Shown here: positions 24,901-33,422 of the stretch, in pieces
Numbering within the stretch: position 1 is the stretch's first letter
Layout of the letters: every line of letters starts with the position of its first letter
NCBI GenBank assembly: GCA_002255495.1
Contig: NCAP01000014.1
Span: 1 to 37,055, forward strand
Reading direction: 5' to 3'
Origin: Rhodospirillales bacterium 20-60-12
Lineage (GTDB): Bacteria > Pseudomonadota > Alphaproteobacteria > Acetobacterales > Acetobacteraceae
DNA length: 37,055 nt
Made by a program: the position numbers and the translations under genes
The notes under the pieces: model-generated
What the model saw: only the letters and a program-made list of their open reading frames with translations
Told to the model about the DNA's origin: nothing
Databases searched by the model: none

Positions 24901-25414
24901 GAACCGCGAAGGGCGCGAGCGCCTCTCGGCAGTGTTCACCGAGGTCGATCGGCATTTCCAATCCCTGTTCGCCCGCATGTTCGGCGGCGGCAAAGCCCAT
25001 CTGGCATTGGTCGGCTCCGATGATCCGCTCGAAGCGGGGCTGGAAATCTACGCCCAGCCGCCGGGCAAAAAACTCGCCACCCTCTCTCTGCTCTCCGGCG
25101 GCGAGCAGGCGCTGACCGCCTTGTCATTGATCTTCGCGGTCTTCCGCTGCAACCCTGCGCCGATCTCGGTGCTCGACGAGGTGGACGCCCCGCTCGATGA
25201 CGCCAATGTCGAGCGATTTTGCACCCTGCTCGAAGAAATGGTCCGCGAAACCGGCACCCGTTTCCTGGTCGTCACCCATCACCATCTCACCATGGCGCGG
25301 ATGGACCGGCTCTACGGCGTCACCATGCAGGAACGCGGCATTTCACGCATCCTCTCGGTCGATTTCAACACCGCCGCCGACATGATCGACCCACCCCGCA
25401 TGGCCGCCGAGTGA
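21929..25414 (+). CDS. smc: Chromosome segregation protein SMC
   Basis: An ATPase of 1161 residues that compacts and aligns newly replicated chromosomes together with ScpA and ScpB. The N-terminal head has GFKSFAEPTSVEILPG and Walker A GPNGCGKS (33-40). Then follow a long coiled-coil arm, a hinge around residues 505-640, the second coiled coil and the C-terminal head. The latter has the signature LSGGEQALTALSL and Walker B ISVLDEVDAPLDD. The coiled coils are extremely alanine- and arginine-rich with many GCC codons, giving long open frames on other strands that are not genes. Length is typical. It lies 7 bases after the dsbA-like gene. Confidence 0.97.
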   Translation: MPVHFARLRIAGFKSFAEPTSVEILPGLTGIVGPNGCGKSNVIEALRWAMGESSARSLRGGEMEDVIFAGTVGRAARNLAEVTISLDEAAGLAPPPYHELHELEISRRIERGAGSAYRINGKEARARDVQTLFADLASGARASAMVSQGKVGALVSARPEERRALLEEAAGITGLHARRHEAELKLRAAEQNLARAEDLRGQLEARLGDLKKQARQANRYRNLSGAIRDAELEWLAVQRAIAEAARLKARTAYDATHQDVARLTIETTATAAQAAGTEADLPALRSIEADARTRLERARIEGEQLEQAESRARAALADAKRRLADLLRDHAHAEKQQADTEAALARLDDEQTRLTSEAEAAPAQLAALQQAADDALRNMQSAEQAANQATEAAARLDAETQATRKSLAEAEQRARRLAARLAEITAEHNRLRATQTPQATFDAAQAAQTEAEAAIQLAAADVIATEAARIEAEKTLAAARLAASTADAARARCKAESDALQAVIAGAQGKTQNRDFAPVLDQITVEPGFEAAFGAALREEASASLDQAAPRHWRNLGDLAAPPLPFPAIKLADKVSAPASLSRTLAHIFVLPDDTTDDAAATLQAGLAAGQCLVSKTGAIWRWDGYSARAGAPSAVAVTLTQRNRLAQLRGELEQAAAAADQAAMARRDAEQAEKSARAAEEAARGARRQAETRIERARLAFASLQAEASRAAAKLAAIEPELGRVVAEHHEADSALHAASAAAAGLPDIAAARAALDLARSTLADARTSEQRARTAHEAARQRDEARQKRLGFLARERADWVERGADFASRTTDLAARRREAEADAARLAAAPDDAALSRRAALDVLQQAETSHRHHANALNNAVAQAEAAAKSARAAENALASARENLVRQEAAVTAADFAWGSVAERILERFGVDAALPTITDPAPDAEERAKKKWDRLTRERDEMGPVNLRAEMESEEAEKSIAAIEHERGEITSAIAKLRGSIGHLNREGRERLSAVFTEVDRHFQSLFARMFGGGKAHLALVGSDDPLEAGLEIYAQPPGKKLATLSLLSGGEQALTALSLIFAVFRCNPAPISVLDEVDAPLDDANVERFCTLLEEMVRETGTRFLVVTHHHLTMARMDRLYGVTMQERGISRILSVDFNTAADMIDPPRMAAE

Positions 25415-25430
25415 ACGTTCTCCGCTGATC

Positions 25431-25535
25431 TGGAGCGTTTTCCGATCAATCGGAAACGCTGTGGCTTATGGTTTGGCGAGCAACTTTATCCGATCGGGTT
25501 GAATCGACGATTCAACCTGGTCGGATGTTGATCTA
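25431..25535 (+). repeat. 105-bp structured repeat, copy A
   Basis: This copy lies between smc and the convergent dioxygenase gene. It shares about 95 of 105 positions with copy B at 28067-28171 (hand alignment). It holds a hairpin AGCGTTTTCCGAT/ATCGGAAACGCT and a second imperfect hairpin around GGGTTGAATC/GATTCAACC. The ends are short inverted repeats (TGGAGC, GATCTA; better conserved in B). The last three bases, read on the minus strand, are the TAG stop of the dioxygenase gene. Confidence 0.8.
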
Positions 25536-26309
25536 ACCCCATTGGTATGCGTCCATCCGTAAAATTCCCAACTGCGTCGAGCTATGCAGCCTGCTCGCTT
25601 TTCCGGCCTCTCCCGCCGCGCCGAGCGCCACGTAAAGCGGCAATAAGTGCTCCTCGCTCGGGTGCTCATCAGCGGCAAAAGGCGCGCGCGCCCGATAATC
25701 GATCAGGCTCTCAACATCATGGCTTATGATTTTATCATCCATCCAGTCCGCGAACGCCGTCACATCCGGGGCTTCGGCCGCGTCCATGCTCTGGCCGCGA
25801 AACCGCCGCAAATCATGAGTGAAACTGCCGCTGCCGACAATCAATACCCCCTCATCACGCAACCAAGCCAGCGCCTCGCCCAGGCGGACATGATGCGCCG
25901 TCCCCAGATCGGTTTGCACCGAGAGTTCCAGCACCGGAATATCAGCCTGCGGATAAGCCAGATAAAGCGGCACCCACGCCCCATGATCCAGCCCGCGTCG
26001 ATCGTCGATTTGTGCGTCAAACCCGGCCGCCCGCAGGCGCTGGGCAATCTCCCCGGCCAAACCAGGCGCGCCCGGGGCGGGATAGGTCAATTGATACAAC
26101 GCCGCCGGAAACCCACGAAAATCGTAAATCGTCTCATTGCGCGAAACCGCGTTCAAAGCGGGCAGGGCGGTCTCCCAATGCGCCGAGACCACCAAAATCG
26201 CGCGCGGCCGGTCGAACAACCCGCCCAAACCCCGCAAGAATGTCGTCGCGGGACTCTCCATGATCGCGGTCATCGGCGAACCATGGCTGAGAAATAAACT
26301 CGGTAACAT
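25533..26309 (-). CDS. DODA-type (LigB fold) extradiol aromatic-ring dioxygenase
   Basis: The 258-residue protein carries the metal-binding and catalytic histidines of the LigB/DODA (YgiD-like) family: SHGSP (His9), SAHWE (His44), LDHGAW (His109), SGSFTHD (His165) and HPSEEH (His216, His221). The metal is normally zinc or iron. The family opens catechol rings such as DOPA or related small aromatics; the natural substrate in this bacterium is not known. A GGGAG site precedes the ATG. The stop codon lies in the terminal bases of repeat copy A, so the end of the protein (MDAYQWG) may have been shaped by the repeat. Confidence 0.88.
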   Translation of the reverse strand: MLPSLFLSHGSPMTAIMESPATTFLRGLGGLFDRPRAILVVSAHWETALPALNAVSRNETIYDFRGFPAALYQLTYPAPGAPGLAGEIAQRLRAAGFDAQIDDRRGLDHGAWVPLYLAYPQADIPVLELSVQTDLGTAHHVRLGEALAWLRDEGVLIVGSGSFTHDLRRFRGQSMDAAEAPDVTAFADWMDDKIISHDVESLIDYRARAPFAADEHPSEEHLLPLYVALGAAGEAGKASRLHSSTQLGILRMDAYQWG

Positions 26310-26383
26310 CGCAGGCTCCCATCGGGTCGGTTAACCGATAAATAGAATTTGGCTGGCATCATTCAAAGCATGACAGATCAGCC

Positions 26384-28069
26384 ATGACCAATGCGCAACA
26401 AACCCGCCTGCCGCCCAGCAGACCGGCGCCCACTTACGCGGGGGCTGCGCCGGATGGCGCGGCACTCTATCGCGCGGGCGATTACCAAGCCGCCTGCGCC
26501 GCCTTTGAACAGGCCCTGCGCGATGCCCCGGCCGATCCGCGATGCCTGATCAATCTGGCCAATGCCCATTGGGCCGCCGGCCAAATCCAACGCGCCGACG
26601 ATTACGCCCTGGCCGCTTTGGCCCTCGCGCCCGATTATGCCCAAGCCTGGATGATCGCCGGTGCAGTGGCCCTGGCCAAGAATAATCACGCCGGCGCGCT
26701 GGCCCATTATCACCAGGCCGTCGCCTTGCGGCCGAATTTCGCACCCGCCCAGGCCGGACTCGCCGCCGCCCTGCTCGCCGCGGGCCAGCACGACGCCGCC
26801 ATCGCGGCAGCCGAGGCTGCCTTGGCGCTGCAACCCGATCTGGCCCACGCCGCCTACAGCCTGGGCTGCGCGCGTGCAGCGCGCGGCGCGCATGAGCAGG
26901 CAATAGCCGCCTACGATCTCGCCTTGTCGATCGAGCCCCGCCACGCCCGCGCGCGCTTGAACCGGGGCAACGCGCTGGCCGAAGGCGGGCAGCTCGCCGC
27001 GGCCCGGCGCGACATCGAAGCCGCCATCGCCATCCAGCCCGATCTGCCCGAAGCCCATGCCAGCCTGGGCTTTGTCCTCACCGCGCAGGGCCATGTCGCA
27101 GCTGCCCGGCAAGCCTGCCGCAAGGCCATCGCCATCGCGCCGGATTGCGCCGCGGCGCATTGGAATTTCGGCGTCGCCTGCCTGCTCGAAGGCGATTTCG
27201 CCGCCGGGTTCGAGGCTTATGAATGGCGCAAATCCCACCCCCAGCATGGCAGGCATTTCCTCCGCCGGCCCGGCCCCGTCTGGCAGGGCGACTCTCTCGC
27301 CGGCAAATCATTATTGGTCAGCGCCGAGCAAGGCTTCGGCGATGCCATCATGTTCGCCCGCTTCCTGCCCACCCTGGCCGCGCGCGCCCGCAGCGTCACG
27401 CTGCATTGCGCGCCCGCCTTGGTCCCCCTGCTCGATGGTCTGGCCGGCATCCGCGCCGTCGCGTTCGAAACGAGGCCGCCCGATTACGATCTCCATGTCG
27501 ATCAAATGAGCCTCGCGCGCCTGCTCGCCATCACCCCGGCCAACATCCCCGGTGCCGGCGGTTATCTTACAGCCCAGCCCGACCTGCGCGCCCAATTCGC
27601 CGCCCGCCTGCCGCCTGAGCGTAACATCGGCCTCGTCTGGGCCGGTAATCCCGCCCATCATAATGACCGTAATCGCTCATTGCCGGCCGGCGCGTTGGCC
27701 CCTTTGCAGGTCAGCACTGCCCATCTGGTCTCGCTGCAATGCGGCCCCCGCGCCGGCGAAATGGCCATCACCGACCTCACCGCCGAGCTGACCGATTTTG
27801 CCCGCACCGCCGCCCTGATCGCCTGCCTCGATGCCGTGCTGACGGTCGATAGCGCGGTGGCGCATCTCGCCGGCGCGCTCGGCGTGCCCTGCCATGTGCT
27901 GCTGCCCCACGCGCCGGACTGGCGTTGGCAATTGCACCGGCCCGACACGCCCTGGTATCGCTCGATCACCCTGCATCGCCAGCCGCACCCGCAGGATTGG
28001 GCAACCCCGATCCGCGCCGCCGCGATTGCTCTCCGCGTCTCCCCCGCCAGCAACATCACCTCGCTCTAG
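26384..28069 (+). CDS. TPR-repeat protein with C-terminal GT-B-type glycosyltransferase domain
   Basis: The 561-residue protein has about seven tetratricopeptide repeats from residue 25 to about 290, with the usual pattern of A..LG.A....G....A...Y..A. It then has a domain with SAEQGFGDAIMFARFLPTL, RNIGLVWAGNPAHHNDRNRSLP and LTVDSAVAHLAGALG, which resembles the ADP-heptose:LPS transferase (GT9) or O-GlcNAc-transferase-like GT41 fold. TPR plus this domain is common in proteobacterial proteins that modify flagellin, exopolysaccharide or surface proteins. No signal peptide is seen; the acceptor is unknown. The stop TAG is the first codon of repeat copy B. Confidence 0.75.
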   Translation: MTNAQQTRLPPSRPAPTYAGAAPDGAALYRAGDYQAACAAFEQALRDAPADPRCLINLANAHWAAGQIQRADDYALAALALAPDYAQAWMIAGAVALAKNNHAGALAHYHQAVALRPNFAPAQAGLAAALLAAGQHDAAIAAAEAALALQPDLAHAAYSLGCARAARGAHEQAIAAYDLALSIEPRHARARLNRGNALAEGGQLAAARRDIEAAIAIQPDLPEAHASLGFVLTAQGHVAAARQACRKAIAIAPDCAAAHWNFGVACLLEGDFAAGFEAYEWRKSHPQHGRHFLRRPGPVWQGDSLAGKSLLVSAEQGFGDAIMFARFLPTLAARARSVTLHCAPALVPLLDGLAGIRAVAFETRPPDYDLHVDQMSLARLLAITPANIPGAGGYLTAQPDLRAQFAARLPPERNIGLVWAGNPAHHNDRNRSLPAGALAPLQVSTAHLVSLQCGPRAGEMAITDLTAELTDFARTAALIACLDAVLTVDSAVAHLAGALGVPCHVLLPHAPDWRWQLHRPDTPWYRSITLHRQPHPQDWATPIRAAAIALRVSPASNITSL

Positions 28070-28171
28070 AGCGTTTTCCGATCAATCGGAAACGCTCTGG
28101 CTTATATTTGGGCGAGCAACTTTATCCGATCAGGTTGTATCTACGATTCAACCTGATCGGATGTTGCTCTA
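28067..28171 (+). repeat. 105-bp structured repeat, copy B
   Basis: Same orientation and length as copy A at 25431-25535. The ends are TAGAGC and GCTCTA, a perfect 6-base terminal inverted repeat. Inside are a hairpin near 28070-28096 (one bulged T) and a perfect 12-base stem CCGATCAGGTTG/CAACCTGATCGG with an 11-base loop. The first TAG is the stop codon of the TPR glycosyltransferase. It lies about 80 bases before panB and may act as an mRNA 3' end. Confidence 0.8.
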
Positions 28172-28252
28172 ACCGCCCGCGCGGTTGACCTTGCGGGCAT
28201 TGTCAGTCACTCAACCGGCCAGCAACCAAGACCAAGATTGATCGGAGACGCT

Positions 28253-29029
28253 ATGACCAAGTCCTTGAGCCAATGGGACAAAGCCAAACGCGAAGGGCGG
28301 CGGATGAGCTTCATCACCGCCTATGATTACCCCTTCGCCCGGCTCGCTGCCGATGCCGGAATGGACGGTATTCTCATCGGCGATTCGCTCGGCATGATGA
28401 TCGCGGGCGAGAAGGATACGCTGCGTGTCAGCCTCGATCAGATGGAATATCACACCCGCATCGTCGCCGCCGGTGCGGGCCAGTGCCTGGTCATGGCGGA
28501 TCTGCCCTTCGGCGCGTTCGAGGAATCCCCCGCCCAGGCTTTTGCCTCCTCGGCCCGGCTGCTGAAAGCCGGTGCCGACATCGTCAAGCTCGAAGGCGGT
28601 GCAACAATGGTTGAAACCGTCGCATTCCTGTCCCAGCGCGCCATCCCGGTCTGCGCCCATATCGGCCTCACCCCGCAGCATGTGCGCCAATTGGGCGGCT
28701 TCAAAAAACAGGGCAAAACCGAAGAAGCCGCCGCCATCTTGCTCGCCGACGCCCGCGCCCTCGAACAAGCCGGTGCCCGCATGGTCCTGATGGAGGCCAT
28801 CCCCAGCCCGCTCGCCGCCACCATCACGCAAGCCCTCGCCGTGCCCAGCATCGGCATCGGCGCCGGCCCGGGAACCGACAGTCAAATCCTGGTCCTGCAT
28901 GACGTGCTGGGCCTGAACACCGACCGCGCACCCGGCTTCGCCAAAAAATATCTCGAAGGTGCCAATCTCATCCGCGAGGCGCTCGCCCAATACGCAAGCG
29001 AAGTCCGAACCGGCCAATTCCCCCTCTAA
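28253..29029 (+). CDS. panB: 3-methyl-2-oxobutanoate hydroxymethyltransferase
   Basis: The start is the ATG at 28253, 5 bases after GGAG, giving 258 residues. A TTG at 28238 in the same frame is less likely. PanB adds a hydroxymethyl group from methylene-tetrahydrofolate to ketoisovalerate, the first committed step to pantothenate and CoA. Metal-binding residues Asp44 (IGDSLG), Asp83 (MADLPFG) and Glu114 (VKLEGG) are present, together with AHIGLTPQ and IGIGAGPGTDSQILV. Length and motifs are normal. The gene is alone, not with panC, and converges with the PDH operon: its stop is 5 bases from the stop of the aldolase gene. Confidence 0.96.
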   Translation: MTKSLSQWDKAKREGRRMSFITAYDYPFARLAADAGMDGILIGDSLGMMIAGEKDTLRVSLDQMEYHTRIVAAGAGQCLVMADLPFGAFEESPAQAFASSARLLKAGADIVKLEGGATMVETVAFLSQRAIPVCAHIGLTPQHVRQLGGFKKQGKTEEAAAILLADARALEQAGARMVLMEAIPSPLAATITQALAVPSIGIGAGPGTDSQILVLHDVLGLNTDRAPGFAKKYLEGANLIREALAQYASEVRTGQFPL

Positions 29030-29034
29030 CCACC

Positions 29035-30093
29035 CTACCCCAACAACGCCCCGAACGCCGCAATCGTCTCCGTGATATCCGCGGCACTCACATCCAAATG
29101 CGTGCACAAGCGCAACCGCGCGCCCATCACCGAAACCATGATGCCCTGCGCCCGCAGCCTATCGGCCATAAACCCCGCCTTGTGCCCGCTGCCCGCAACA
29201 TCGACATAAACCAAATTCGTCTGCGGTGCAGCAACCTTCAACCCCGGCAATTTGGCCAATTCCCCGGCCAGATAAGCCGCATGCTCATGGTCATCCACCA
29301 GCCGCTCGATATGATGATCCAGCGCATATAAACAGCCCGCCGCGGCAAAACCCGCCTGCCGCAACGATCCCCCCAGCCGCTGCTTCCAGCGCCAGGCGCG
29401 ATCGATGAAATCCGCCGAACCCGCAAGCACCGCACCCAGCGGCGCGCCGAGCCCTTTGGTGAAATCCACCCACACGGAATCGAACAATGCCGCATAATCA
29501 GCAGCCGCAACCCCCGACGCCACAGCCGCGTTGAACAACCGCGCCCCATCCATGTGCGTCGCCAGCCCTGCTTCATGCGCGGTCGCGCACACGGCCCGAA
29601 TTTGCTCAAGCGGCCAGATCGTCCCGCCCCCCTGATTGGCCGTCTGCTCCACCACCATCAATGTCTGCGGCGGATCATAGCGCGAGCCGCCGCGCAGCAC
29701 CGCCTCGATATCGCGCGGCAGAAACTGCCCGCCCGCACCGGTCAATCCCAGCACCCTGGCCCCGGCCAGCGCCCAGGGCGCGCCGCCTTCGGCATCGATA
29801 ATATGCGAGCTTTCATGGGCAATAATCTCATCGCCCGGCCGGCAATGGGTCAAAATCGCCACCGAATTGCACATCGCCCCCGAAGGCAGAAAAATCGCCG
29901 CCTCCTTGCCGAGCAGCCCGGCCACCCGCGCGCATAACGCATTCACCGTCGGGTCGAGGCCCAATTGCTCATCCCCCACCTCGGCCGCCGCCATCACCGC
30001 GCGCATCGCCGGCGTCGGCTTGGTCTGGGTGTCGGAATAGAGATTGATCCGCACGGCAGGTGCGGTGGGGTCAGGCGTCTGGGGTCCGTACAT
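29035..30093 (-). CDS. Threonine aldolase family PLP enzyme
   Basis: A 352-residue fold-type-I PLP enzyme that cleaves beta-hydroxy amino acids such as L-threonine or allo-threonine to glycine and an aldehyde. Typical motifs are INLYSDTQTKPTPAM at the N-terminus, AHESSHI near 92-98 (His stacking on PLP), THMDGARLFNA (179-189) and the PLP lysine Lys213 in DFTKGLGAPLGAV. The stereospecificity cannot be read from sequence. It begins 5 bases after the COQ10-like gene and so appears to be the last gene of the PDH-lipA operon, an uncommon association. No terminator is visible before the convergent panB. Confidence 0.88.
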   Translation of the reverse strand: MYGPQTPDPTAPAVRINLYSDTQTKPTPAMRAVMAAAEVGDEQLGLDPTVNALCARVAGLLGKEAAIFLPSGAMCNSVAILTHCRPGDEIIAHESSHIIDAEGGAPWALAGARVLGLTGAGGQFLPRDIEAVLRGGSRYDPPQTLMVVEQTANQGGGTIWPLEQIRAVCATAHEAGLATHMDGARLFNAAVASGVAAADYAALFDSVWVDFTKGLGAPLGAVLAGSADFIDRAWRWKQRLGGSLRQAGFAAAGCLYALDHHIERLVDDHEHAAYLAGELAKLPGLKVAAPQTNLVYVDVAGSGHKAGFMADRLRAQGIMVSVMGARLRLCTHLDVSAADITETIAAFGALLG

Positions 30094-30098
30094 GAAAT

Positions 30099-30578
30099 TT
30101 ACCCTTGTGCGGGAGCAGCGCCCGGTGTGACAGAGAGAGCAGGTTGCGGCGCCCCATAAACGGCGCGGGCGCGCTGTAGAAAAGCCGCCACCATGCGGCG
30201 AACCGCCTCGGCAAATACCGCGCCGATGGCTTTTTGCAGCAGGAAATTCCGAAACTCGAAATCAACAAAAAAATCCACCGCACACCCTTTCGGGTCCTCG
30301 CTGAATCGCCACTGATTATGCAAATATTTAAACGGCCCGTTTTCGTAATGAACGGTGATCAGCCCAGGCCGATCAAGCTTCACCCGGCTGAGAAAACTCT
30401 CCCGAAACGGCCCGAACCCGATGGTCAAATCAGCAAGAATTTCGCCCTCGGTCCGGCTGCGTAACCGCGCACCGATGCACCAGGGCAGAAAACTCGGATA
30501 TTTGCCGACATCAGCGACCAGATCGAACATCTGCTCGGGCCGATAGGGCACAATCTTTTTCTCGGCATATTTAGGCAT
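30099..30578 (-). CDS. COQ10/RatA-like START-domain protein (ubiquinone-binding)
   Basis: A 159-residue protein of the polyketide-cyclase/START family. It opens with the pattern Y.PEQMFDLVADVGKYPSFLPWC, followed by EILADLTIGFGPF.ESFLSRV, YENGPFKYLHNQWRF and DFFVDFEFRN.LLQ. These match alphaproteobacterial proteins called coenzyme-Q-binding COQ10 homologues, and also the RatA family in gamma-proteobacteria. It probably binds the ubiquinone side chain and supports respiration. It is located between lipA and the aldolase, 3 bases downstream of lipA. The C-terminal 20 residues are low complexity. Confidence 0.85.
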   Translation of the reverse strand: MPKYAEKKIVPYRPEQMFDLVADVGKYPSFLPWCIGARLRSRTEGEILADLTIGFGPFRESFLSRVKLDRPGLITVHYENGPFKYLHNQWRFSEDPKGCAVDFFVDFEFRNFLLQKAIGAVFAEAVRRMVAAFLQRARAVYGAPQPALSVTPGAAPAQG

Positions 30579-30581
30579 CGC

Positions 30582-31523
30582 TCAGCCGGCCTGCCGGGCG
30601 GCGCGCAGGGCCGCAAAATCGGCATCCGCGTGATACGAGCTGCGCGTCAGCGGTGTCGCCGAGACCATCAAAAATCCCTTCGCCCGCGCCATCGCGGCAT
30701 AATCGGCGAATTCCTCCGGCGGCACGAAACGCTCAATGGCGGCATGTTTCACCGTCGGCTGCAAATATTGCCCGATGGTCAGAAAATCCACATCGGCAAT
30801 GCGCAAATCATCCATCACCTGGCCAATCTCGGCGCGGGTTTCACCCAAGCCCACCATCAACCCCGATTTGGTGAAAATCCCCGGCGCCAGCCGCTTGGCC
30901 TGATCGAGCAGCCGCAGCGACTGGAAATACCGCGCGCCGGGGCGAATGCTCGGGTAAAGCCGCGGCACGGTCTCCAGATTATGATTGAACACATCCGGCC
31001 CGGCCGCCACCACCATCTCGATGGCGCCCGGCTTGCGCAGAAAATCCGGCGTCAGAATTTCAATCGTCACCCCAGGTGCCGCCGCCCTGATCGCCGCGAT
31101 CACGGCATGAAAATGCGCCGCCCCGCCATCGGCCAGATCATCCCGGTCAACCGAGGTGATGACCACATGGCGCAACCCCAATTTGGCCACCGCATCAGCC
31201 ACACGCCCGGGCTCGCTGTCATCCAAAGCCTGCGGCAGCCCGGTCGTGATGTTACAGAACGCACAGGCGCGCGTGCAAATCTCGCCCATGATCATCATCG
31301 TCGCGTGCCGCTGCGACCAGCATTCACCGATATTCGGGCAGGCGGCTTCCTCGCACACCGTCACCAATTTCTGGCTGCGCATCAAATCCCGCGTCTCGAA
31401 ATAAATCGGGTGATTGGGCGCCTTCACCCTGATCCAGTCCGGCTTGCGCTGGATCGGATGATCCGCCCGGTTCTGCTTTTCCGGGTGGCGGCGCCGATGA
31501 TCGATCTCGATGCGGGTCTCCAT
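30582..31523 (-). CDS. lipA: Lipoyl synthase
   Basis: The 313-residue radical-SAM enzyme inserts two sulfurs into the octanoyl group on lipoyl domains. Both iron-sulfur sites are visible: the auxiliary-cluster [12 protein letters not shown] with Cys57, 62 and 68, and the radical-SAM CTRACAFC with Cys83, 87 and 90. The C-terminal RSSYHAD serine is also present. It lies in the PDH operon 3 bases after lpdA, so the cofactor synthase is made with the enzymes it serves (E2 and the lipoylated E1-beta). LipB is not in the window. Confidence 0.97.
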   Translation of the reverse strand: METRIEIDHRRRHPEKQNRADHPIQRKPDWIRVKAPNHPIYFETRDLMRSQKLVTVCEEAACPNIGECWSQRHATMMIMGEICTRACAFCNITTGLPQALDDSEPGRVADAVAKLGLRHVVITSVDRDDLADGGAAHFHAVIAAIRAAAPGVTIEILTPDFLRKPGAIEMVVAAGPDVFNHNLETVPRLYPSIRPGARYFQSLRLLDQAKRLAPGIFTKSGLMVGLGETRAEIGQVMDDLRIADVDFLTIGQYLQPTVKHAAIERFVPPEEFADYAAMARAKGFLMVSATPLTRSSYHADADFAALRAARQAG

Positions 31524-31526
31524 GGC

Positions 31527-32924
31527 TCAGAAATGGATGGCCCGGCCGTAAGCGTCAAGGACAGCCTCGTGCATCGTCTCGCTCACGGTCGGGTGTGGAA
31601 ACACGGTTTGCATCAACTCCGCCTCGGTCGTCTCCAGCGTCCGGGCGATCACATAGCCCTGGATCATCTCCGTCACCTCCGGCCCGATCATATGTGCCCC
31701 GAGCATTTCGCCGGTCTCGGCGTCGAAAATCGTCTTCACCATCCCCTCGGGCTCACCCATGGCAATCGCCTTGCCGTTGCCGATGAAGGGAAAATGCCCG
31801 ACGCGGATTTTATGCCCCGCCTCCTTGGCGCGCGCCTCGGTCAGCCCCACCGAGGCCACTTGCGGCCGGCAATAGGTGCAGCCTGGAATATTCAGCACAT
31901 CCATCTTGTGCGGCGTCAGCCCGGCAATCGCCTCGACGCATATCACCGCCTCATGGCTCGCCTTATGAGCCAGCCAAGGCGGCCCCGCGACATCCCCGAT
32001 GGCATACACCCCAGGCTCGCCGGTCCGGCCATACGGGTCGATCACGACATGGCTGCGCTCGATTTTCACCCCAGTGCCCTCAAGCCCGAGATTTTCCGTA
32101 TTCCCAACAATGCCCACCGCCGAAATCACCCGATCGACAATGATCTGCTCGCTCTTGCCGCCGGCCTCGATGGTCACGGTCACATGGCTCGCACTCTTCA
32201 CCACCGCCTTCACGCTGGCCGAGAGAATGATTTTCATGCCCTGTTTTTCGAACGCCTTCTTGGCAAAGGCGCTGATCTCGGCATCCTCGACCGGCAACAC
32301 CCGGTCCAGCGTCTCCACCACCGTCACCGCCGCACCCATATTGAGATAAAAACTGGCAAACTCGATGCCGATCGCCCCCGAGCCGATCACCAGCAGTGAT
32401 TTCGGCATGGCATCGGGCACCATCGCATGCCGATACGACCAGATCAGTTTGCCATCCGCCTCAATGCCGGGCAATTCGCGCGCCCGCGCACCGGTCGCCA
32501 GAATAATATGCGGCGCGTTCAGCCTTGCTGTCTCCCGGCCATCCTTGCTGATGCTGAGCGTATGTTTGCCGGCCAGCTTGGCCGTGCCGTCAAAAACCGT
32601 CACCTTGTTCTTCTTGAGCAGATGCGCCACCCCCGATGAGAGTTGCTTGGCGACATTGCGTGAGCGCTTCACAACCTTGGCCAGATCGAACTTGATATTC
32701 TCAGCCGAGAAGCCGAACTCATCCAAATGATGCAGCAGATGATTGATCTCCGAGCCGCGCAGCAGCGCCTTGGTTGGAATGCAGCCCCAATTGAGGCAGA
32801 TGCCGCCGAGATTTTCCCGCTCGATCAGAGCGACATTCATTTTCAATTGCGCCGCGCGAATCGCCGCCACATAACCGCCCGGCCCACCGCCGACCACGAT
32901 CAGATCGAATTTCTGCTCAGCCAT
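31527..32924 (-). CDS. lpdA: Dihydrolipoyl dehydrogenase (E3)
   Basis: The 465-residue flavoenzyme reoxidises dihydrolipoate on the E2 lipoyl domain with NAD. It has the FAD-binding GGGPGG at 12-17, the redox disulfide GICLNWGCIP (Cys43, Cys48), an NAD-binding fold with IGSGAIGIEFASFY, the FAD region VYAIGDVAGPPWLAH, and the catalytic His-Glu pair in HPTVSETMHEA near the C-terminus. Length is normal. Expression from the PDH operon suggests it is the PDH-specific E3. Confidence 0.97.
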   Translation of the reverse strand: MAEQKFDLIVVGGGPGGYVAAIRAAQLKMNVALIERENLGGICLNWGCIPTKALLRGSEINHLLHHLDEFGFSAENIKFDLAKVVKRSRNVAKQLSSGVAHLLKKNKVTVFDGTAKLAGKHTLSISKDGRETARLNAPHIILATGARARELPGIEADGKLIWSYRHAMVPDAMPKSLLVIGSGAIGIEFASFYLNMGAAVTVVETLDRVLPVEDAEISAFAKKAFEKQGMKIILSASVKAVVKSASHVTVTIEAGGKSEQIIVDRVISAVGIVGNTENLGLEGTGVKIERSHVVIDPYGRTGEPGVYAIGDVAGPPWLAHKASHEAVICVEAIAGLTPHKMDVLNIPGCTYCRPQVASVGLTEARAKEAGHKIRVGHFPFIGNGKAIAMGEPEGMVKTIFDAETGEMLGAHMIGPEVTEMIQGYVIARTLETTEAELMQTVFPHPTVSETMHEAVLDAYGRAIHF

Positions 32925-32936
32925 GAATCTGGTCCT

Positions 32937-33422
32937 TCACCCTGCGAGTTTCTCTAAAGCCTGGCCGCTCAAGCGGTAGCCCGTCCATTCATTTTGCGGC
33001 TCCGCACCTAGGCTTTTATAAAATTCGATGGCCTGGATATTCCAATCCAATACCTTCCATTCCAGCCGCGCATAACCCTCTTCAATCGCGCGCCGCGCCA
33101 GCGCGCGCAGGATCATCTTGCCGACCCCCGCACCGCGCGCTGCGGGGCGGACGAATAAATCCTCCATATGCATCCCCGCTTTGCCGGTCCAGGTGCTGAA
33201 ACTCTCGAACCACAACGCGCATCCCACAGCCGCTTTGTCGCGCTCGGCCAGCAAAGCGTGCAATTTGGCGGGCCTTGCCGCGAGTGCCGCGGCAAGGCCC
33301 GCCTGGGTCATTTTCACCGCATCCGGTGCGCGTTCAAAAATCGCCAGCTCTTGCACCAGCGCCAAAATTTCACCGGCATCATCCGCGTTCGCCGCGCGCA
33401 GCGTAATCGCAGACCCGCTCAC
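32937..33422 (-). CDS. GNAT family N-acetyltransferase (diamine-acetyltransferase-like)
   Basis: The 161-residue protein carries GNAT motif A ([19 protein letters not shown]) and motif B ([22 protein letters not shown]), which bind acetyl-CoA. The family of this type includes spermidine/spermine or thialysine N-acetyltransferases. Its start is the GTG at 33420-33422, sharing the GTGA overlap with the pdhC stop, so it is very likely translationally coupled to E2. The substrate is unknown. Position between E2 and E3 is notable because the gene would respond to acetyl-CoA made by the same operon, but that functional link is inference. Confidence 0.85.
   Translation of the reverse strand: MSGSAITLRAANADDAGEILALVQELAIFERAPDAVKMTQAGLAAALAARPAKLHALLAERDKAAVGCALWFESFSTWTGKAGMHMEDLFVRPAARGAGVGKMILRALARRAIEEGYARLEWKVLDWNIQAIEFYKSLGAEPQNEWTGYRLSGQALEKLAG

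Noticed and set aside
30630-32399. Plus-strand open frame of about 590 codons over lipA and lpdA
   Set aside because: Covers two well-identified genes on the other strand and reads as arginine/histidine-rich low-information sequence.
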